Notes: a model not told the origin generated them from the letters alone. A stretch of 64,000 bases of DNA from an uncultured Litoreibacter sp. (GCA_947494435.1 CANLUY010000002.1:1364001-1428000), one strand, 5' to 3'; positions 44,628-54,007 are shown, counted from the first letter of the stretch. Translations and numbers: made by a program.

Positions 44628-45797
44628 ATGCGCATCCTGTTTTCATCTATGAGCCTTCCGGGCCATCTCAATCCGGTCTTGCCCTATGCGCAAGCCCTGC
44701 GCGATCAAGGCCATGAGGTCCGCTACTGCACGCCAAAAGCTGTCGCCGATAAGATCGAAAAGGCCGGATTGATCCATGTGCCCAGCCGTGACACGAGCCT
44801 TGATGAAATCATCGAAGCCTTCGCGGGCACCGAAGATTTGCCGCAAAACGAAAAAGACAAAATCATCATTCCAAGATGTTTTGTCGAACTGGCCGCCGGG
44901 CGCGCCCTACCCACCGTTCGGGAGACCATTGCCTCTTGGAAGCCCGACCTGATCATTCGCGAGTCATGTGAGTTCGCCGCTCTAATCGCCGCGAGGGAAG
45001 CCAACGTTCCGCATGTACGCATCGCCGTTGTTCACAGCGAGATGGAACGTAAATTCGCTCAGTTCAGCGTAGAGGCAGTCGACGCATTAAGCGCCTCGAT
45101 TGGTCTTGCGGCGGACGCTGGCGCGTCCCTGATCTCCGAACCGGCATACACCGCCTTTCCCGCAAGCTTGGGTAAGACGCGCGTTGCAGAAGACGCGCCA
45201 GACCTTCATCGTGTCCAGCTACCTCAAGAGGAGGTTAACGACACCCCCCAAACCTGGACGCCAGAAACCGATGCTCCTTTGATTTACGTCACCTTCGGCA
45301 CGCAATCGGGCACAAATGAGCGCGAACGCGCGATATATCGCACGGCGCTCGATGCAGTCGCCGATCTGCCCGTGCGTGTCCTACTCACCACCGGGCCAAA
45401 CATGGCCGAACACCCCTTGGGAAAAATCCCTGCAAACGTAACCGTCGAAACTTTTGTGCCTCAGAATGAGGTCTTCAAGCATGCCAAGCTCGTTGTCACC
45501 CATGGCGGTTCCGGCACCGTTCTTGGCGCACTATCTGCCGGACTGCCCTTGGTTGTCGCGCCGATGTTTGCCGATCAACCCGACAACGCGCGCGCCGTAG
45601 ACGCCGCCGGATGTGGCACGGCTGTCTTTGATGCGTCACCTGAAAGCCTTCGGATGGCAATTGAACACGTTTTGGAAGACCGCACTTTTGGCGACGCAGC
45701 GCAAGCCGTCGCAGATGAAATGAGGTCATTCGACAGCATTGACCAAGCCGCTCAAAGAATGCTCGAACACGTGTCTCACCCCGCGCAAGCAAGATAG
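44628..45797 (+). CDS. UDP-glycosyltransferase (GT1/MGT-type)
   Basis: A 389-residue GT-B glycosyltransferase. The N-domain starts MRILFSSMSLPGHLNPVLPY, and the C-domain has the donor-binding signature FVPQNEVFKHAKLVVTHGGSGTVLGALSAGLPLVVAPMFADQPDNARAV near residue 280 (partly quoted), characteristic of the GT1/MGT family. Such enzymes transfer a sugar from a UDP- or dTDP-sugar to small molecules such as macrolides, sterols or flavonoids. TTGGAGA precedes the ATG. It is divergent from a LysR gene that probably controls it. No other natural-product genes surround it, so acceptor and purpose are unknown. Confidence 0.83.
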   Translation: MRILFSSMSLPGHLNPVLPYAQALRDQGHEVRYCTPKAVADKIEKAGLIHVPSRDTSLDEIIEAFAGTEDLPQNEKDKIIIPRCFVELAAGRALPTVRETIASWKPDLIIRESCEFAALIAAREANVPHVRIAVVHSEMERKFAQFSVEAVDALSASIGLAADAGASLISEPAYTAFPASLGKTRVAEDAPDLHRVQLPQEEVNDTPQTWTPETDAPLIYVTFGTQSGTNERERAIYRTALDAVADLPVRVLLTTGPNMAEHPLGKIPANVTVETFVPQNEVFKHAKLVVTHGGSGTVLGALSAGLPLVVAPMFADQPDNARAVDAAGCGTAVFDASPESLRMAIEHVLEDRTFGDAAQAVADEMRSFDSIDQAAQRMLEHVSHPAQAR

Positions 45798-45896
45798 ACA
45801 CTCCGCTTGAAAAGTCACCTTTCTAAAAGGTTAAATTTCACGGGATTCGTTATAAATCAGCTACTTACAGAATCTCCCGCACGCGGGGGATTTCAA

Positions 45897-46637
45897 TTAA
45901 AGCTGTTCCATGACCTCGTCAGAGGCCTCAAAATTGGCCGTGACGTTCTGGATATCATCGTCATCTTCCAACGCATCCACCAGCTTCATCAGCTTCTGCA
46001 TGCCTTCCAGATCAAGCTCCGTCGTGGTCGTTGGCTGCCAGATCAATTTCGTGGAGTCTGACTCGCCCAACTCCGCCTCCAAAGCTGTCGACACCGTGTT
46101 CAGATCAGTGTCCGCACAGATAATGACATGCCCATCGTCGGAGCTCTCACAATCCTCGGCCCCTGCCTCAATTGCCGCCATCATAACGGTATCTGCATCC
46201 CCAACGGAAGCCGGATACATCACCTGTCCTTTGCGGTCGAACATGAAGCCAACCGACCCCGTCTCCCCCAAATTTCCGCCATTCTTCGAGAAGGTCGAAC
46301 GTACAGTAGACGCCGTCCGGTTCTTGTTATCCGTCATCGCCTCAACGATCACAGCAACCCCACCGGGGCCGTAACCTTCATAACGGATCTCATCGTAGTT
46401 CTCGCCCTCGCCCGCGATGGATTTCTTGATCGCGCGATCAATCACATCCTTCGGCACCGACTGGCTTTTCGCTTCTTTAACGGCCAAACGCAGACGCGGG
46501 TTATTATCTGGATCGGGGTCACCCATCTTCGCCGCGACTGTGATCTCCTTCGCTAGCTTCGAAAACAGCTTGGAGCGCAGCTTGTCCTGACGTCCCTTGC
46601 GGTGCTGAATATTTGCCCATTTCGAGTGGCCGGCCAT
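45897..46637 (-). CDS. yebC: YebC/PmpR-family regulatory protein
   Basis: A 246-residue member of the YebC/TACO1 family. The N-terminus [19 protein letters not shown] and the segment [22 protein letters not shown] near residue 82 (landmark) are diagnostic. Members act as transcriptional regulators or help ribosomes translate proline-rich stretches. The start ATG is at 46635-46637. There is a GC-rich hairpin directly after the stop (about 45872-45891) without a strong T-tract. The gene is divergent from an SLC13 carrier. Confidence 0.94.
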   Translation of the reverse strand: MAGHSKWANIQHRKGRQDKLRSKLFSKLAKEITVAAKMGDPDPDNNPRLRLAVKEAKSQSVPKDVIDRAIKKSIAGEGENYDEIRYEGYGPGGVAVIVEAMTDNKNRTASTVRSTFSKNGGNLGETGSVGFMFDRKGQVMYPASVGDADTVMMAAIEAGAEDCESSDDGHVIICADTDLNTVSTALEAELGESDSTKLIWQPTTTTELDLEGMQKLMKLVDALEDDDDIQNVTANFEASDEVMEQL

Positions 46638-46780
46638 GGGTCTCTCCCCTTCGTCTTTCAGTTGGCGACCCTCATAACCAAGCCTGCCGCGACCTGCAAT
46701 ACAGACCGATGCGCGCGTGGGTGACATCCCCCGCAGAAAACCCCTTTCGTGCGCCGCACATACGGGGCAGAGTCACGTCT

Positions 46781-48562
46781 ATGACAACTGACCAAATCAT
46801 TCTCTTCTCGCTTTTCGGCGGTGTTTTCATCTTCCTGCTCTGGGGCCGCTGGCGCTATGACCTCGTGGCGTTCACAGCCCTGATGCTCGGCGTCGTACTT
46901 GGCGTGGTTGAGACGAAAAATGCCTTCGCAGGCTTCGGGCATTCAGCCACGCTCGTCGTTGCCCTCGTTTTAGTCGTCTCCGCCGGTCTTGTCCGATCCG
47001 GCGCTGTTTTTCTCATCACCCGCACCTTGGTAGACGCCTCCCGCAATCTTGGCGCCCACATCGCGCTGATGGGCGTGGTTGGCGGCGTGCTGTCGGCCTT
47101 TATGAACAACGTCGCCGCATTGGCCCTGCTGATGCCTGTCGATATTCAAACCGCGCGCAAAGCAGGCCGCGCGCCGGGTCTGTCTTTGATGCCGCTGAGC
47201 TTCGCGACGATCCTTGGGGGTATGGTCACATTAATCGGCACGCCGCCCAACATTATCATCGCATCCATCCGTCAGGACAGCTTAGGCGAACCGTTCAAGA
47301 TGTTCGACTTCGCTCCTGTTGGTGGCATCACAGCGCTCGCGGGCCTCGCCTTTGTTGCGCTCATTGGTTGGCGTTTCATTCCGCAAAAAACCGGCATTCA
47401 TCAATCTGGCGACCCGATGGATGACTACGCAGAATATATCGCAGAGCTTGTGATACCAGACGACTCGAAATTGATCGGCAAGCGCTTGCGCGAAATCAAC
47501 CAAGATGCCGAAAAAGCCGATGTCGCCGTGATTGGCCTCATCCAAGACGGCAAACGCCGCTACGGATCAGGCCAAAACCGCGTTTTGGCCGCAGGGAACA
47601 CCTTGGTTCTTGAGGCCACCCCCGACAGCCTGGACGAATTCCGCGCGGCCATGTCGCTTCAATTTGCGGATGACAAACGCGAAAAGATTGTACGCGCGGA
47701 AAATGACGGGCTATCGGTGATCGAAATCGTGGTCACGGATCAGTCCCGCATCAACGGAAAAACGGCGCAATCCGTTGGCCTGACTTGGCGCCAGCAAGCT
47801 GTGCTGATGGGAATTTCCCGACAAGGGAAACCCATCAAAGAACACGTTCGCAAAACAAAGGTACAAACGGGTGATATTTTGTTGCTGCTTGTCGCGCCCG
47901 ACAATGCTGGCAGTGTGACGGAATGGCTGGGCTGCTTGCCGCTCGCGGATCGTGGATTGGTCGTGACTGATGACAAGAAGGTCTGGCTTGCGATCGGGCT
48001 CTTTGGCGCGGCGGTCCTCGCAGCCTCTCTCGGTTTGATCTATCTGCCTGTCGCTCTGGGCATCGTCGTTGTATCATTCGTGTTGACGAAAATTCTACCA
48101 ATTTCCGAGATCTACGACCATATCGAATGGCCCGTTGTTGTACTGTTGGGATCAATGATCCCGTTGGGGCAAGCGCTGGAAAATTCAGGCGGGACGGAGC
48201 TGATCGCGGGCTCGCTCGTCTCCTTGACACAAGGCATGCCGCCTTGGGCGATTCTGACGATTTTGATGATTGTCACGATGAGCTTGTCTGACGTGCTCAA
48301 CAACACGGCGACAGCAATCGTTGCAGCCCCCATCGGCATCCAAATGGCACAAAGTCTGGGAGTAAACCCAGACCCGTTTCTGATGGCGGTTGCAGTGGCC
48401 GCAAGCTGCGCATTCCTCACGCCCATTGGGCACAAAAACAATACGCTGATTCTTGGGCCGGGGGGGTACAGCTTCGGGGATTACTGGCGCATGGGATTGC
48501 CGCTTGAAATCCTCGTGGTTGCTGTCTCCATCCCGGCTATTTTGGTGTTCTGGCCGCTTTAG
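46781..48562 (+). CDS. SLC13/DASS-type permease with RCK C domains
   Basis: A 593-residue carrier. Membrane segments fill the first about 215 residues. They include NNVAALALLMPVDIQTAR near residue 109 and GTPPNIIIASIRQD near residue 152, the repeated SNT-like substrate loop of the family. Two TrkA-C (RCK_C) domains occupy about residues 220-370, with ELVIPDDSKLIGKRLREIN. The last part is membrane again, with SCAFLTPIGHKNNTLILGPGGY near residue 555. Such proteins import dicarboxylates, sulfate or similar anions, or are linked to sulfur metabolism. The start MTTDQIILFSL is used because upstream codons lie in the yebC region. A paralogue is on the minus strand at 49343-51121. Confidence 0.85.
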   Translation: MTTDQIILFSLFGGVFIFLLWGRWRYDLVAFTALMLGVVLGVVETKNAFAGFGHSATLVVALVLVVSAGLVRSGAVFLITRTLVDASRNLGAHIALMGVVGGVLSAFMNNVAALALLMPVDIQTARKAGRAPGLSLMPLSFATILGGMVTLIGTPPNIIIASIRQDSLGEPFKMFDFAPVGGITALAGLAFVALIGWRFIPQKTGIHQSGDPMDDYAEYIAELVIPDDSKLIGKRLREINQDAEKADVAVIGLIQDGKRRYGSGQNRVLAAGNTLVLEATPDSLDEFRAAMSLQFADDKREKIVRAENDGLSVIEIVVTDQSRINGKTAQSVGLTWRQQAVLMGISRQGKPIKEHVRKTKVQTGDILLLLVAPDNAGSVTEWLGCLPLADRGLVVTDDKKVWLAIGLFGAAVLAASLGLIYLPVALGIVVVSFVLTKILPISEIYDHIEWPVVVLLGSMIPLGQALENSGGTELIAGSLVSLTQGMPPWAILTILMIVTMSLSDVLNNTATAIVAAPIGIQMAQSLGVNPDPFLMAVAVAASCAFLTPIGHKNNTLILGPGGYSFGDYWRMGLPLEILVVAVSIPAILVFWPL

Positions 48563-48577
48563 GCACCGAAGGCAGGC

Positions 48578-48742
48578 TTATGCGCCGTAAACCGCCTCAC
48601 GCGCGATTTTATGCGCGTCACCTGCGTAGATATTAAGATCAAGCGCCACATCCAGCGGTAGGTTCTCAAGCTCATATGCGGTTTCAAGATAGGCCCGGCG
48701 TTTCTGCGCGGCGGCCAGTACAGTGTTTAACAATGCAGTCAT
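48578..48742 (-). CDS. DUF1127-like small protein (54 residues)
   Basis: A short frame with an ATG at 48740-48742 and a strong GGAGG upstream. The product, MTALLNTVLAAAQKRRAYLE and onward, has the pattern RRAY(x)ET.YEL..L......LNIYA.D...IAREAVYG, which closely follows DUF1127 proteins (arginine-rich helix and then an IAREAxYG ending). DUF1127 proteins are short, often under 60 residues, and several bind RNA or regulate translation and phosphate or stress responses in alphaproteobacteria. It lies on the minus strand between the two SLC13 genes, sharing its promoter region with nothing else. It is below the usual length cut-off but is well supported by the ribosome binding site and family pattern. 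Confidence 0.8.
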   Translation of the reverse strand: MTALLNTVLAAAQKRRAYLETAYELENLPLDVALDLNIYAGDAHKIAREAVYGA

Positions 48743-48876
48743 GATTTAGCCTCCAAAATTTGGCTGGGGTTTCGATTGTCTCGCATCCCATTTGGGAGCA
48801 AACCACACCTCAGACAATATCCGTTTCGGAAGACCCGCTTTGCACGCAATGCAAGGCTGCTCAAACCTTATGCAGA

Positions 48877-49329
48877 TTAAAAACCTTCTGCAGATTCAAA
48901 GCGGTAGCTTTGACCAGCTTGATCTGTAATCCTCAAGCTGACCACTGGCCTGAACGGCACTTCGCCATCGTCTAGAGGCAAGATTGGCCACGTCACGGGA
49001 TCGAGCGGGATTTCCCCTGCAGGCGTCCCAGCAGACAAGGCAACCGCATAGGTGTAATTATAGGGACATTCGCTCAAGGTGCCGGTCCAGCCTGCAGCCG
49101 TGAAGCTGGCACCCGCGTTCCCAAGACACTGCGCACCGTCATCCATCCCGACGATGACACGCGTGCCATCCAGAACTGCAAAGGCAGGCTGTGCCAGCCG
49201 CGCGGGCAGCTCGGGTGGCAAAACAAAACTGTCATCGGGACGGTTCAGCGCACGATCCAGAAACCAGTCGCACCCTTGAAGCGGCAAAGCCGCCAAGGCG
49301 CAAAGTGCAAATCGTGTAAAACTTGGCAT
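48877..49329 (-). CDS. Hypothetical lipoprotein
   Basis: A 150-residue protein with a lipoprotein signal, MPSFTRFALCALAALPLQGC, whose Cys20 follows LQG. The mature part starts DWFLDRALNRPDDSFVLPPELP and contains a further Cys pair (QCLGNAG and LSECPYNYT) that could be disulfide-linked. No known domain is recognised. Start chosen at 49327-49329 because this gives the complete signal; an earlier ATG would put the signal internally. The gene is 13 nt from the stop-proximal end of the SLC13 gene upstream, so the two are a unit. Function unknown. Confidence 0.72.
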   Translation of the reverse strand: MPSFTRFALCALAALPLQGCDWFLDRALNRPDDSFVLPPELPARLAQPAFAVLDGTRVIVGMDDGAQCLGNAGASFTAAGWTGTLSECPYNYTYAVALSAGTPAGEIPLDPVTWPILPLDDGEVPFRPVVSLRITDQAGQSYRFESAEGF

Positions 49330-49342
49330 TCCGTCTCCGTCG

Positions 49343-51121
49343 TCAAAGCGGCCAAATGAAGGGAATAACCGCAGAGGCCAGTATACCAATACTCAGGTTC
49401 AACGGTATCCCCACCTTCATAAAATCGGTGAACTTATATCCCCCCGGCCCATAGACCAGCATATTGGTCTGATAACCGATGGGCGTCGCAAAACTGGCAG
49501 AGGCCGCAACCATGACCGCAACAACCAGCGGGCGGGCGTCGATACCGATGGCAGAGGCAAGGCCAATGGCGATAGGGGTCACGACGACAGCAACCGCATT
49601 GTTCGACACCAACTCCGTCAGGACCGACGTCAGCAGGTAAATGCCCCAGATGACGAAGAAAGGTGGCAGGTTCATCATAAAGGGCGCAAGCGCTTCGACG
49701 ATCAATGATACAGCACCCGAGGCCTGCAGCGCTGTCCCCACCGCAAGCATCGCGAAGATCAGCGACAAAAGCCTGCCATCGACGAAGGAGAAAGCTTCTT
49801 CGGCGTCGATACATTTCGTCAGCAAGACAACCGCGACCGCAAGGATGGCGAGCAAGAAGATCGGCGCGACACTGATACCCGCCAAACCAACAAGCCCGAG
49901 CAACGTCAGAATGGCGATAGGCGCGTGGCCGCGCCGGAATGCGCGCGCTGAAGGCTGCGCGACATCAACTAGGCCCATATCTGCAGCCAGACGCTCAATA
50001 TCCTCTGGCGCGCCTTCCAGCAGTAAAGTGTCGCCGACCCTAACGATCATGTCATCAAGTTGCTGGCCGATATTTTGATCTCTGCGGTGCAAGGCGAGCG
50101 TGTAGACCCCATAACGGCGGCGCAACCTCAGAGAGCCGAGCGTGCGGCCAACCATCCGCGCACCGGGGGTAATCAGAACCTCGACGGTCGCTGTTTCCAC
50201 TGCGGACAATTGGTCGACGCGTTTGAGCTGCTTGTTGGCTTGCAGTGATAGAAGTTCCGTCATCTCCGTGCGCAAAATCACGCGGTCACCGACCTGCAAG
50301 GTGACGCCCTTGAGATTGCGCCGGAGTGACAGGTCTCCGCGCACGACGTCGATCAGACGGACGCCGTCCCGTTTGAACAATTGCACATCCTGCACGTCCC
50401 GTCCGATCAGGTTGCTCTCAGCAGGGATAGCGGCCTCCGTGAAGAACTTTTTCTTCGACCGGTCCGATAGCATCGACGCCATCGAGGCCCGGTCCGGAAG
50501 CAATTTTGGGCCGATGAAACGCAAGTAAATCATGCCCCATGCCACAAGGATAATCCCCAAAGGCGTGACCTCAAAGATGGTGAAAGGCGCAAGGCCATTG
50601 GCGCGCGCAACACCGTCGACCAGCAGATTTGTCGACGTCCCGATGAGGGTCAGCGTGCCGCCAAGAATTGCGCCATAACTCAACGGGATCAACAGCTTGG
50701 ACGCAGAAAGGCCCATCGTCTTTGCCAGTTGCACGAAGACGGGAATCATCACGACAACCACAGGTGTGTTTGACACAATCGCAGAAGAAATCACGACAAA
50801 GCCCATCAAGGCTGCGATGGCCAGCACCGGATTGGTCGCCGCCTTGCGGTCAGCGGCTTGCGTAAACCACTCCAATGCGCCCGTGCGCACCAGCGCGCCC
50901 ATGACGATAAACATCGTCGCAATCGTCCATGGTGCGGGGTTAGACAGCACGGTCAGGGCCGCGTCGTACGGCAAGACGCCCGTCACCAACAACACGGCAA
51001 CGCCACCAATGGCGACGACCTCTGTCGGGTAGGCTTCGCGCATGAACAGAACAAACATCCCCGCCACCACGCAGAGCGCGATCGCGGATTGAGTGGTTTG
51101 GGAAAACGCGAACAGGTCCAT
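49343..51121 (-). CDS. SLC13/DASS-type permease with RCK C domains (paralogue)
   Basis: A 592-residue paralogue of the carrier at 46781-48562, with the same order: membrane segments to about residue 200 (NTPVVVVMIPVFVQLAKTMG near residue 118, then GTSTNLLVDGVARANG), two TrkA-C domains at about residues 215-390 (SNLIGRDVQDVQLFKRDG; ARMVGRTLGSLRLRRRYG), and a C-terminal membrane part with ASFATPIGYQTNMLVYGPGGYKF near residue 550. The substrate is likely an organic or inorganic anion. ATG at 51119-51121. The EamA gene is 25 nt upstream on the same strand, and the lipoprotein gene follows after 13 nt. Confidence 0.85.
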   Translation of the reverse strand: MDLFAFSQTTQSAIALCVVAGMFVLFMREAYPTEVVAIGGVAVLLVTGVLPYDAALTVLSNPAPWTIATMFIVMGALVRTGALEWFTQAADRKAATNPVLAIAALMGFVVISSAIVSNTPVVVVMIPVFVQLAKTMGLSASKLLIPLSYGAILGGTLTLIGTSTNLLVDGVARANGLAPFTIFEVTPLGIILVAWGMIYLRFIGPKLLPDRASMASMLSDRSKKKFFTEAAIPAESNLIGRDVQDVQLFKRDGVRLIDVVRGDLSLRRNLKGVTLQVGDRVILRTEMTELLSLQANKQLKRVDQLSAVETATVEVLITPGARMVGRTLGSLRLRRRYGVYTLALHRRDQNIGQQLDDMIVRVGDTLLLEGAPEDIERLAADMGLVDVAQPSARAFRRGHAPIAILTLLGLVGLAGISVAPIFLLAILAVAVVLLTKCIDAEEAFSFVDGRLLSLIFAMLAVGTALQASGAVSLIVEALAPFMMNLPPFFVIWGIYLLTSVLTELVSNNAVAVVVTPIAIGLASAIGIDARPLVVAVMVAASASFATPIGYQTNMLVYGPGGYKFTDFMKVGIPLNLSIGILASAVIPFIWPL

Positions 51122-51146
51122 TATGCGGGCCTTTGCCAGTTGTCTT

Positions 51147-52064
51147 TCAGTCAGTCTCGCGCAAGGGCGCAGCACTGTCCAGTAAACGCGGTCGAGGTTG
51201 CACCAAGGTTAACCCCACAAGCATCACAGCAAACGCCGCCCAAATCCAAGGGGAATAGCGCTCGCCGAGTAAGATCATTGACCAAATCAGCCCAAACGCC
51301 GTCACCGGATAGCTGACCTGCACGGCAAAAACCGGCCCCGCGCGACTGATCATCCAAACATACGCCGTATAGGTGAAAGCATGTATAGTTGACGAAAGGA
51401 CAAGCGCGATTTCAGGCGCGTTCCATTCCGTGCGCGGATCAACAAACTGCCCCGAGCCTACTGCCAGCGGCAACGTGATAACCACCCCCACAAGCGAGGC
51501 GCCGAACATCAACTGAAACGGATCAAGACCTGCCACGCCCCAACGCGCAACGTAATTCCCCTCAAACGCGTAACACAAAGGCGCGATCATCGCTAATGGC
51601 AGGAATGCAATCATCGCGCGATCCGGCAGGCTGGTTTCGGGCAAAGCGATCATTATCATCGCCGCGCAGCCCAACCCCAAGCCAAGCAAGCGCCGCACAC
51701 GAAACGGCTCGTTTCGCAAGGCCAACGCCATCGGGAAAGCCAGCATTGGGATCGTGGACAGCAAAATTGCCAAAAGACCCGCAGGCAGATGCACCATCGC
51801 TTGATAGGAGGCCCCATTCGGAATGATCGTGCCGATCAGCGCGATCATCGTATAGGCAATAAGATGAGGCATTTTCAAAGGTAGCGGGGCGCCTCGTATC
51901 AGAGAGATTGCACCGAGGATCACTGCAGAAATAACAATCTGCCAGAAGATCAAACCAAACTGACGGTAGCCTTCACTAACGGCCACTTTCGTCAGAGGTT
52001 GGGTAAAGCCCCAAAACGCACCAATCAGCAGCAAACAGCCGAGGAGGAAAACCTTCTCTCTCAT
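51147..52064 (-). CDS. EamA-family DMT-type exporter
   Basis: A 305-residue DMT permease with ten helices in two repeats. GAFWGFTQPLTKVAVSEG near residue 17 and GASYQAMVHLPAGLLAILLSTIPML near residue 85 mark the first repeat (landmarks), and AVQVSYPVTAFGLIWSMILLGERYSPW the second. Similar to amino acid or metabolite exporters; the substrate is unknown. It is 6 nt from the end of the YmdB-type gene, so the two genes are probably in one operon with the SLC13 paralogue. Confidence 0.85.
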   Translation of the reverse strand: MREKVFLLGCLLLIGAFWGFTQPLTKVAVSEGYRQFGLIFWQIVISAVILGAISLIRGAPLPLKMPHLIAYTMIALIGTIIPNGASYQAMVHLPAGLLAILLSTIPMLAFPMALALRNEPFRVRRLLGLGLGCAAMIMIALPETSLPDRAMIAFLPLAMIAPLCYAFEGNYVARWGVAGLDPFQLMFGASLVGVVITLPLAVGSGQFVDPRTEWNAPEIALVLSSTIHAFTYTAYVWMISRAGPVFAVQVSYPVTAFGLIWSMILLGERYSPWIWAAFAVMLVGLTLVQPRPRLLDSAAPLRETD

Positions 52065-52070
52065 AGAGAT

Positions 52071-52889
52071 TTAGCCAGCAGGACCGGACTGGGACAGCCG
52101 CCCCCCCTGACGGACTGGTACAACAGACGTCGCTTTGCCAGTTCTGTCATCCGTCTCGACATAAAGCCCCGATAGCGTCGCCTCTTCATTTGCAGGAGTG
52201 AAGCGGCCTTTGACCATGCCCGTCACAAAGCGGCGCATAGGCTCGGCTTTTTCCATCCCGATGACCGAATGATAATCGCCGCACATCCCCGCATCTGTCA
52301 GGTACGCCGTCCCGCCCGGCAAAATCATCGCGTCGCCAGTCGGCACATGTGTATGAGTGCCAACAACCATGGAGGCGCGTCCATCGCACCAATGGCCCAT
52401 GGCCATTTTCTCCGATGTAGCTTCACAATGCACATCGACGAGAGACGCGTGAACACTTCCCCCTAAGATGTTGGTTTTCAATACTTGTTCAACCTGGCCA
52501 AACGGATCTTCATAAGCACGTTTCATGAATACCTGCCCAAGGATTTGAGTGACCAAAACCTTTCGGCCACGCGTCGCCTCGAAAACACGCGCGCCTGCAC
52601 CGGGCGCGCCTTTGGCAAAGTTCAACGGGCGGAGCACCCGCGGCTCCGTCGTAATGAAACTGAGCATATCTTTTTGGTCAAACGCATGATCGCCGAGCGT
52701 GATGCAATCTGCCCCAGCCTCCAGCAGCTCTTTAGCATGGGCGCCTGACAGCCCCGCCCCGTTGGTGGCGTTTTCCCCGTTGATGACAATAAAATCAAGC
52801 TTCCACGCCTCGCGCAAACGCGCGAGATGCGTCTTGACCGCAGCGCGGCCCGACCGGCCCATAATGTCACCAAGGAATAGAAGTTTCAT
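52071..52889 (-). CDS. YmdB-type metallophosphoesterase (TIGR00282 family)
   Basis: A 272-residue calcineurin-like phosphoesterase of the YmdB family. The metal-binding residues are in FLGDIMGRSGR (Asp8), NGENATNG (Asn, Glu), ITLGDHAFDQKD (Asp, His), VDVHCEATSEK and VVGTHTHVPTGD, in the family order. Relatives hydrolyse 2',3'-cyclic AMP and affect cell development in Bacillus. It is cytoplasmic. It lies upstream of the EamA gene on the same strand and is followed by it after 6 nt. Confidence 0.88.
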   Translation of the reverse strand: MKLLFLGDIMGRSGRAAVKTHLARLREAWKLDFIVINGENATNGAGLSGAHAKELLEAGADCITLGDHAFDQKDMLSFITTEPRVLRPLNFAKGAPGAGARVFEATRGRKVLVTQILGQVFMKRAYEDPFGQVEQVLKTNILGGSVHASLVDVHCEATSEKMAMGHWCDGRASMVVGTHTHVPTGDAMILPGGTAYLTDAGMCGDYHSVIGMEKAEPMRRFVTGMVKGRFTPANEEATLSGLYVETDDRTGKATSVVPVRQGGRLSQSGPAG

Positions 52890-53178
52890 CCGTCCTAGCT
52901 ACGCCCGCCCGCGGCTTGGCGCAATGGTTTACATCCTCGCCCCACTTTCCTGCCCTTTGCGGTGATTCACCTGCGACACCCCTGTGGAAACGAGGCCAAA
53001 ATATGGCGCCGATGTTTCCCTAACGGAAACAATCCCCCCTCACTTAGCGGTTTACTTCATGTTGCACACCAAATATAGCAGTTAACCCTTTGAATTAAGG
53101 CAATAACTTGACGAAAGGGAGGCATTAACAGAAGGTTAAGCAACTGCTCTGCCACCTTTGCTTATAGGAATCTGTCAT

Positions 53179-53481
53179 ATGTTACGTATTACTGCTGCTG
53201 CCTTCTGCCTTATTGCATCGTCTGCTCAGGCAGATGACCTCGTTGGTTTCTATCACACGCATCAGGACGGCTATGTTGGAAGCTTCACCAACCCGATCAA
53301 CTACCGCCCCAACCGCACACCGGGTTTTGTTGCGGTTCGCACACCGGGCTACAGCGAAGCCAATACACTGATCATCAAGCGCGGTCGTCCAGGCGTGACG
53401 ACAGGAACGAGCGTTGCACCCCCACAAGGCACCACCGGTCAAACACTGCCCGGCGGTTATGAGTTGCAGCCTTTCCGCTGA
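53179..53481 (+). CDS. Secreted hypothetical protein
   Basis: A 100-residue protein with a Sec signal peptide, MLRITAAAFCLIASSAQADD, cleaved near residue 18. The remainder is basic and Pro/Gly-rich, with NPINYRPNRTPGFVAVRTPGYS and then GVTTGTSVAPPQGTTGQTLPGGYELQPF (landmarks), without a recognised domain. The start ATG at 53179 follows a weak AGGAA. It stands alone with a strong terminator after it. The 289-bp upstream gap is rich in AT and includes a dyad, GTTTCC-CTAAC-GGAAAC (53014-53030), but no clear gene. Confidence 0.62.
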   Translation: MLRITAAAFCLIASSAQADDLVGFYHTHQDGYVGSFTNPINYRPNRTPGFVAVRTPGYSEANTLIIKRGRPGVTTGTSVAPPQGTTGQTLPGGYELQPFR

Positions 53482-53517
53482 ACCGGCCCAGCCTTCAAAC
53501 CTGCTACAAAATGTGAC

Positions 53518-53550
53518 AACCGCGGCGATTGAAATTCGGCGCGGTTTTTT
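53518..53550 (+). terminator. Rho-independent terminator
   Basis: Stem AACCGCG (53518-53524) with CGCGGTT (53540-53546), followed by TTTT (six Ts counting the end of the stem). It lies 37 nt after the stop of the secreted hypothetical gene and separates it from the lipoprotein gene at 53651. Confidence 0.85.
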
Positions 53551-53650
53551 GCATGGTGTCTTTAACGATCCGAAATCGGACGCAAGAAGACCACAGAGGC
53601 ACAGACGCCCCCTTTTCTGGAAGAGGGCCGCGTTGCAGACAGAGCAGGTT

Positions 53651-54007
53651 ATGACGCAAATTTTGAAAATCGCGGCAGCTATGGGGCTGTCACTGGCCCT
53701 TGCAGGGTGTGGCGGATCCCGACTGGCCAGTCCTGAAGCGGGCACACGCACAGCAACCGGCCCCATCTCCAACGCCTGCATCAGATCAGATCGTAAAGCC
53801 GCATCTCCACGGCTCTGCGGATGCATCCAATCCGTCGCCAATGCACAATTGAGTTCCGGCGATCAGCGCCTCGCCGCCACGTTTTACGAAGACCCCCAGC
53901 GCGCGCAGGATGTCAGGCAGTCCGACAGAGCATCAAACGAGGCGTTCTGGAAGCGCTACAAACTGTACTCAGCCGCGGCTCAGCGGTCTTGCTCTGCTTT
54001 GAGCTGA
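53651..54007 (+). CDS. Hypothetical lipoprotein
   Basis: A 118-residue protein with the lipoprotein signal AMGLSLALAGC near residue 20. The mature part has NACIRSDRKAASPRLCGCIQSVANAQL, in which three cysteines may be structural, followed by FYEDPQRAQDVRQSDRASNEAFWKRYKLY (landmarks), a helical arrangement found in many Rhodobacteraceae small secreted proteins, some misannotated as arginine transporter. Function unknown. It converges with the tyrosine phosphatase gene, and the stops overlap by 28 nt. Confidence 0.65.
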   Translation: MTQILKIAAAMGLSLALAGCGGSRLASPEAGTRTATGPISNACIRSDRKAASPRLCGCIQSVANAQLSSGDQRLAATFYEDPQRAQDVRQSDRASNEAFWKRYKLYSAAAQRSCSALS

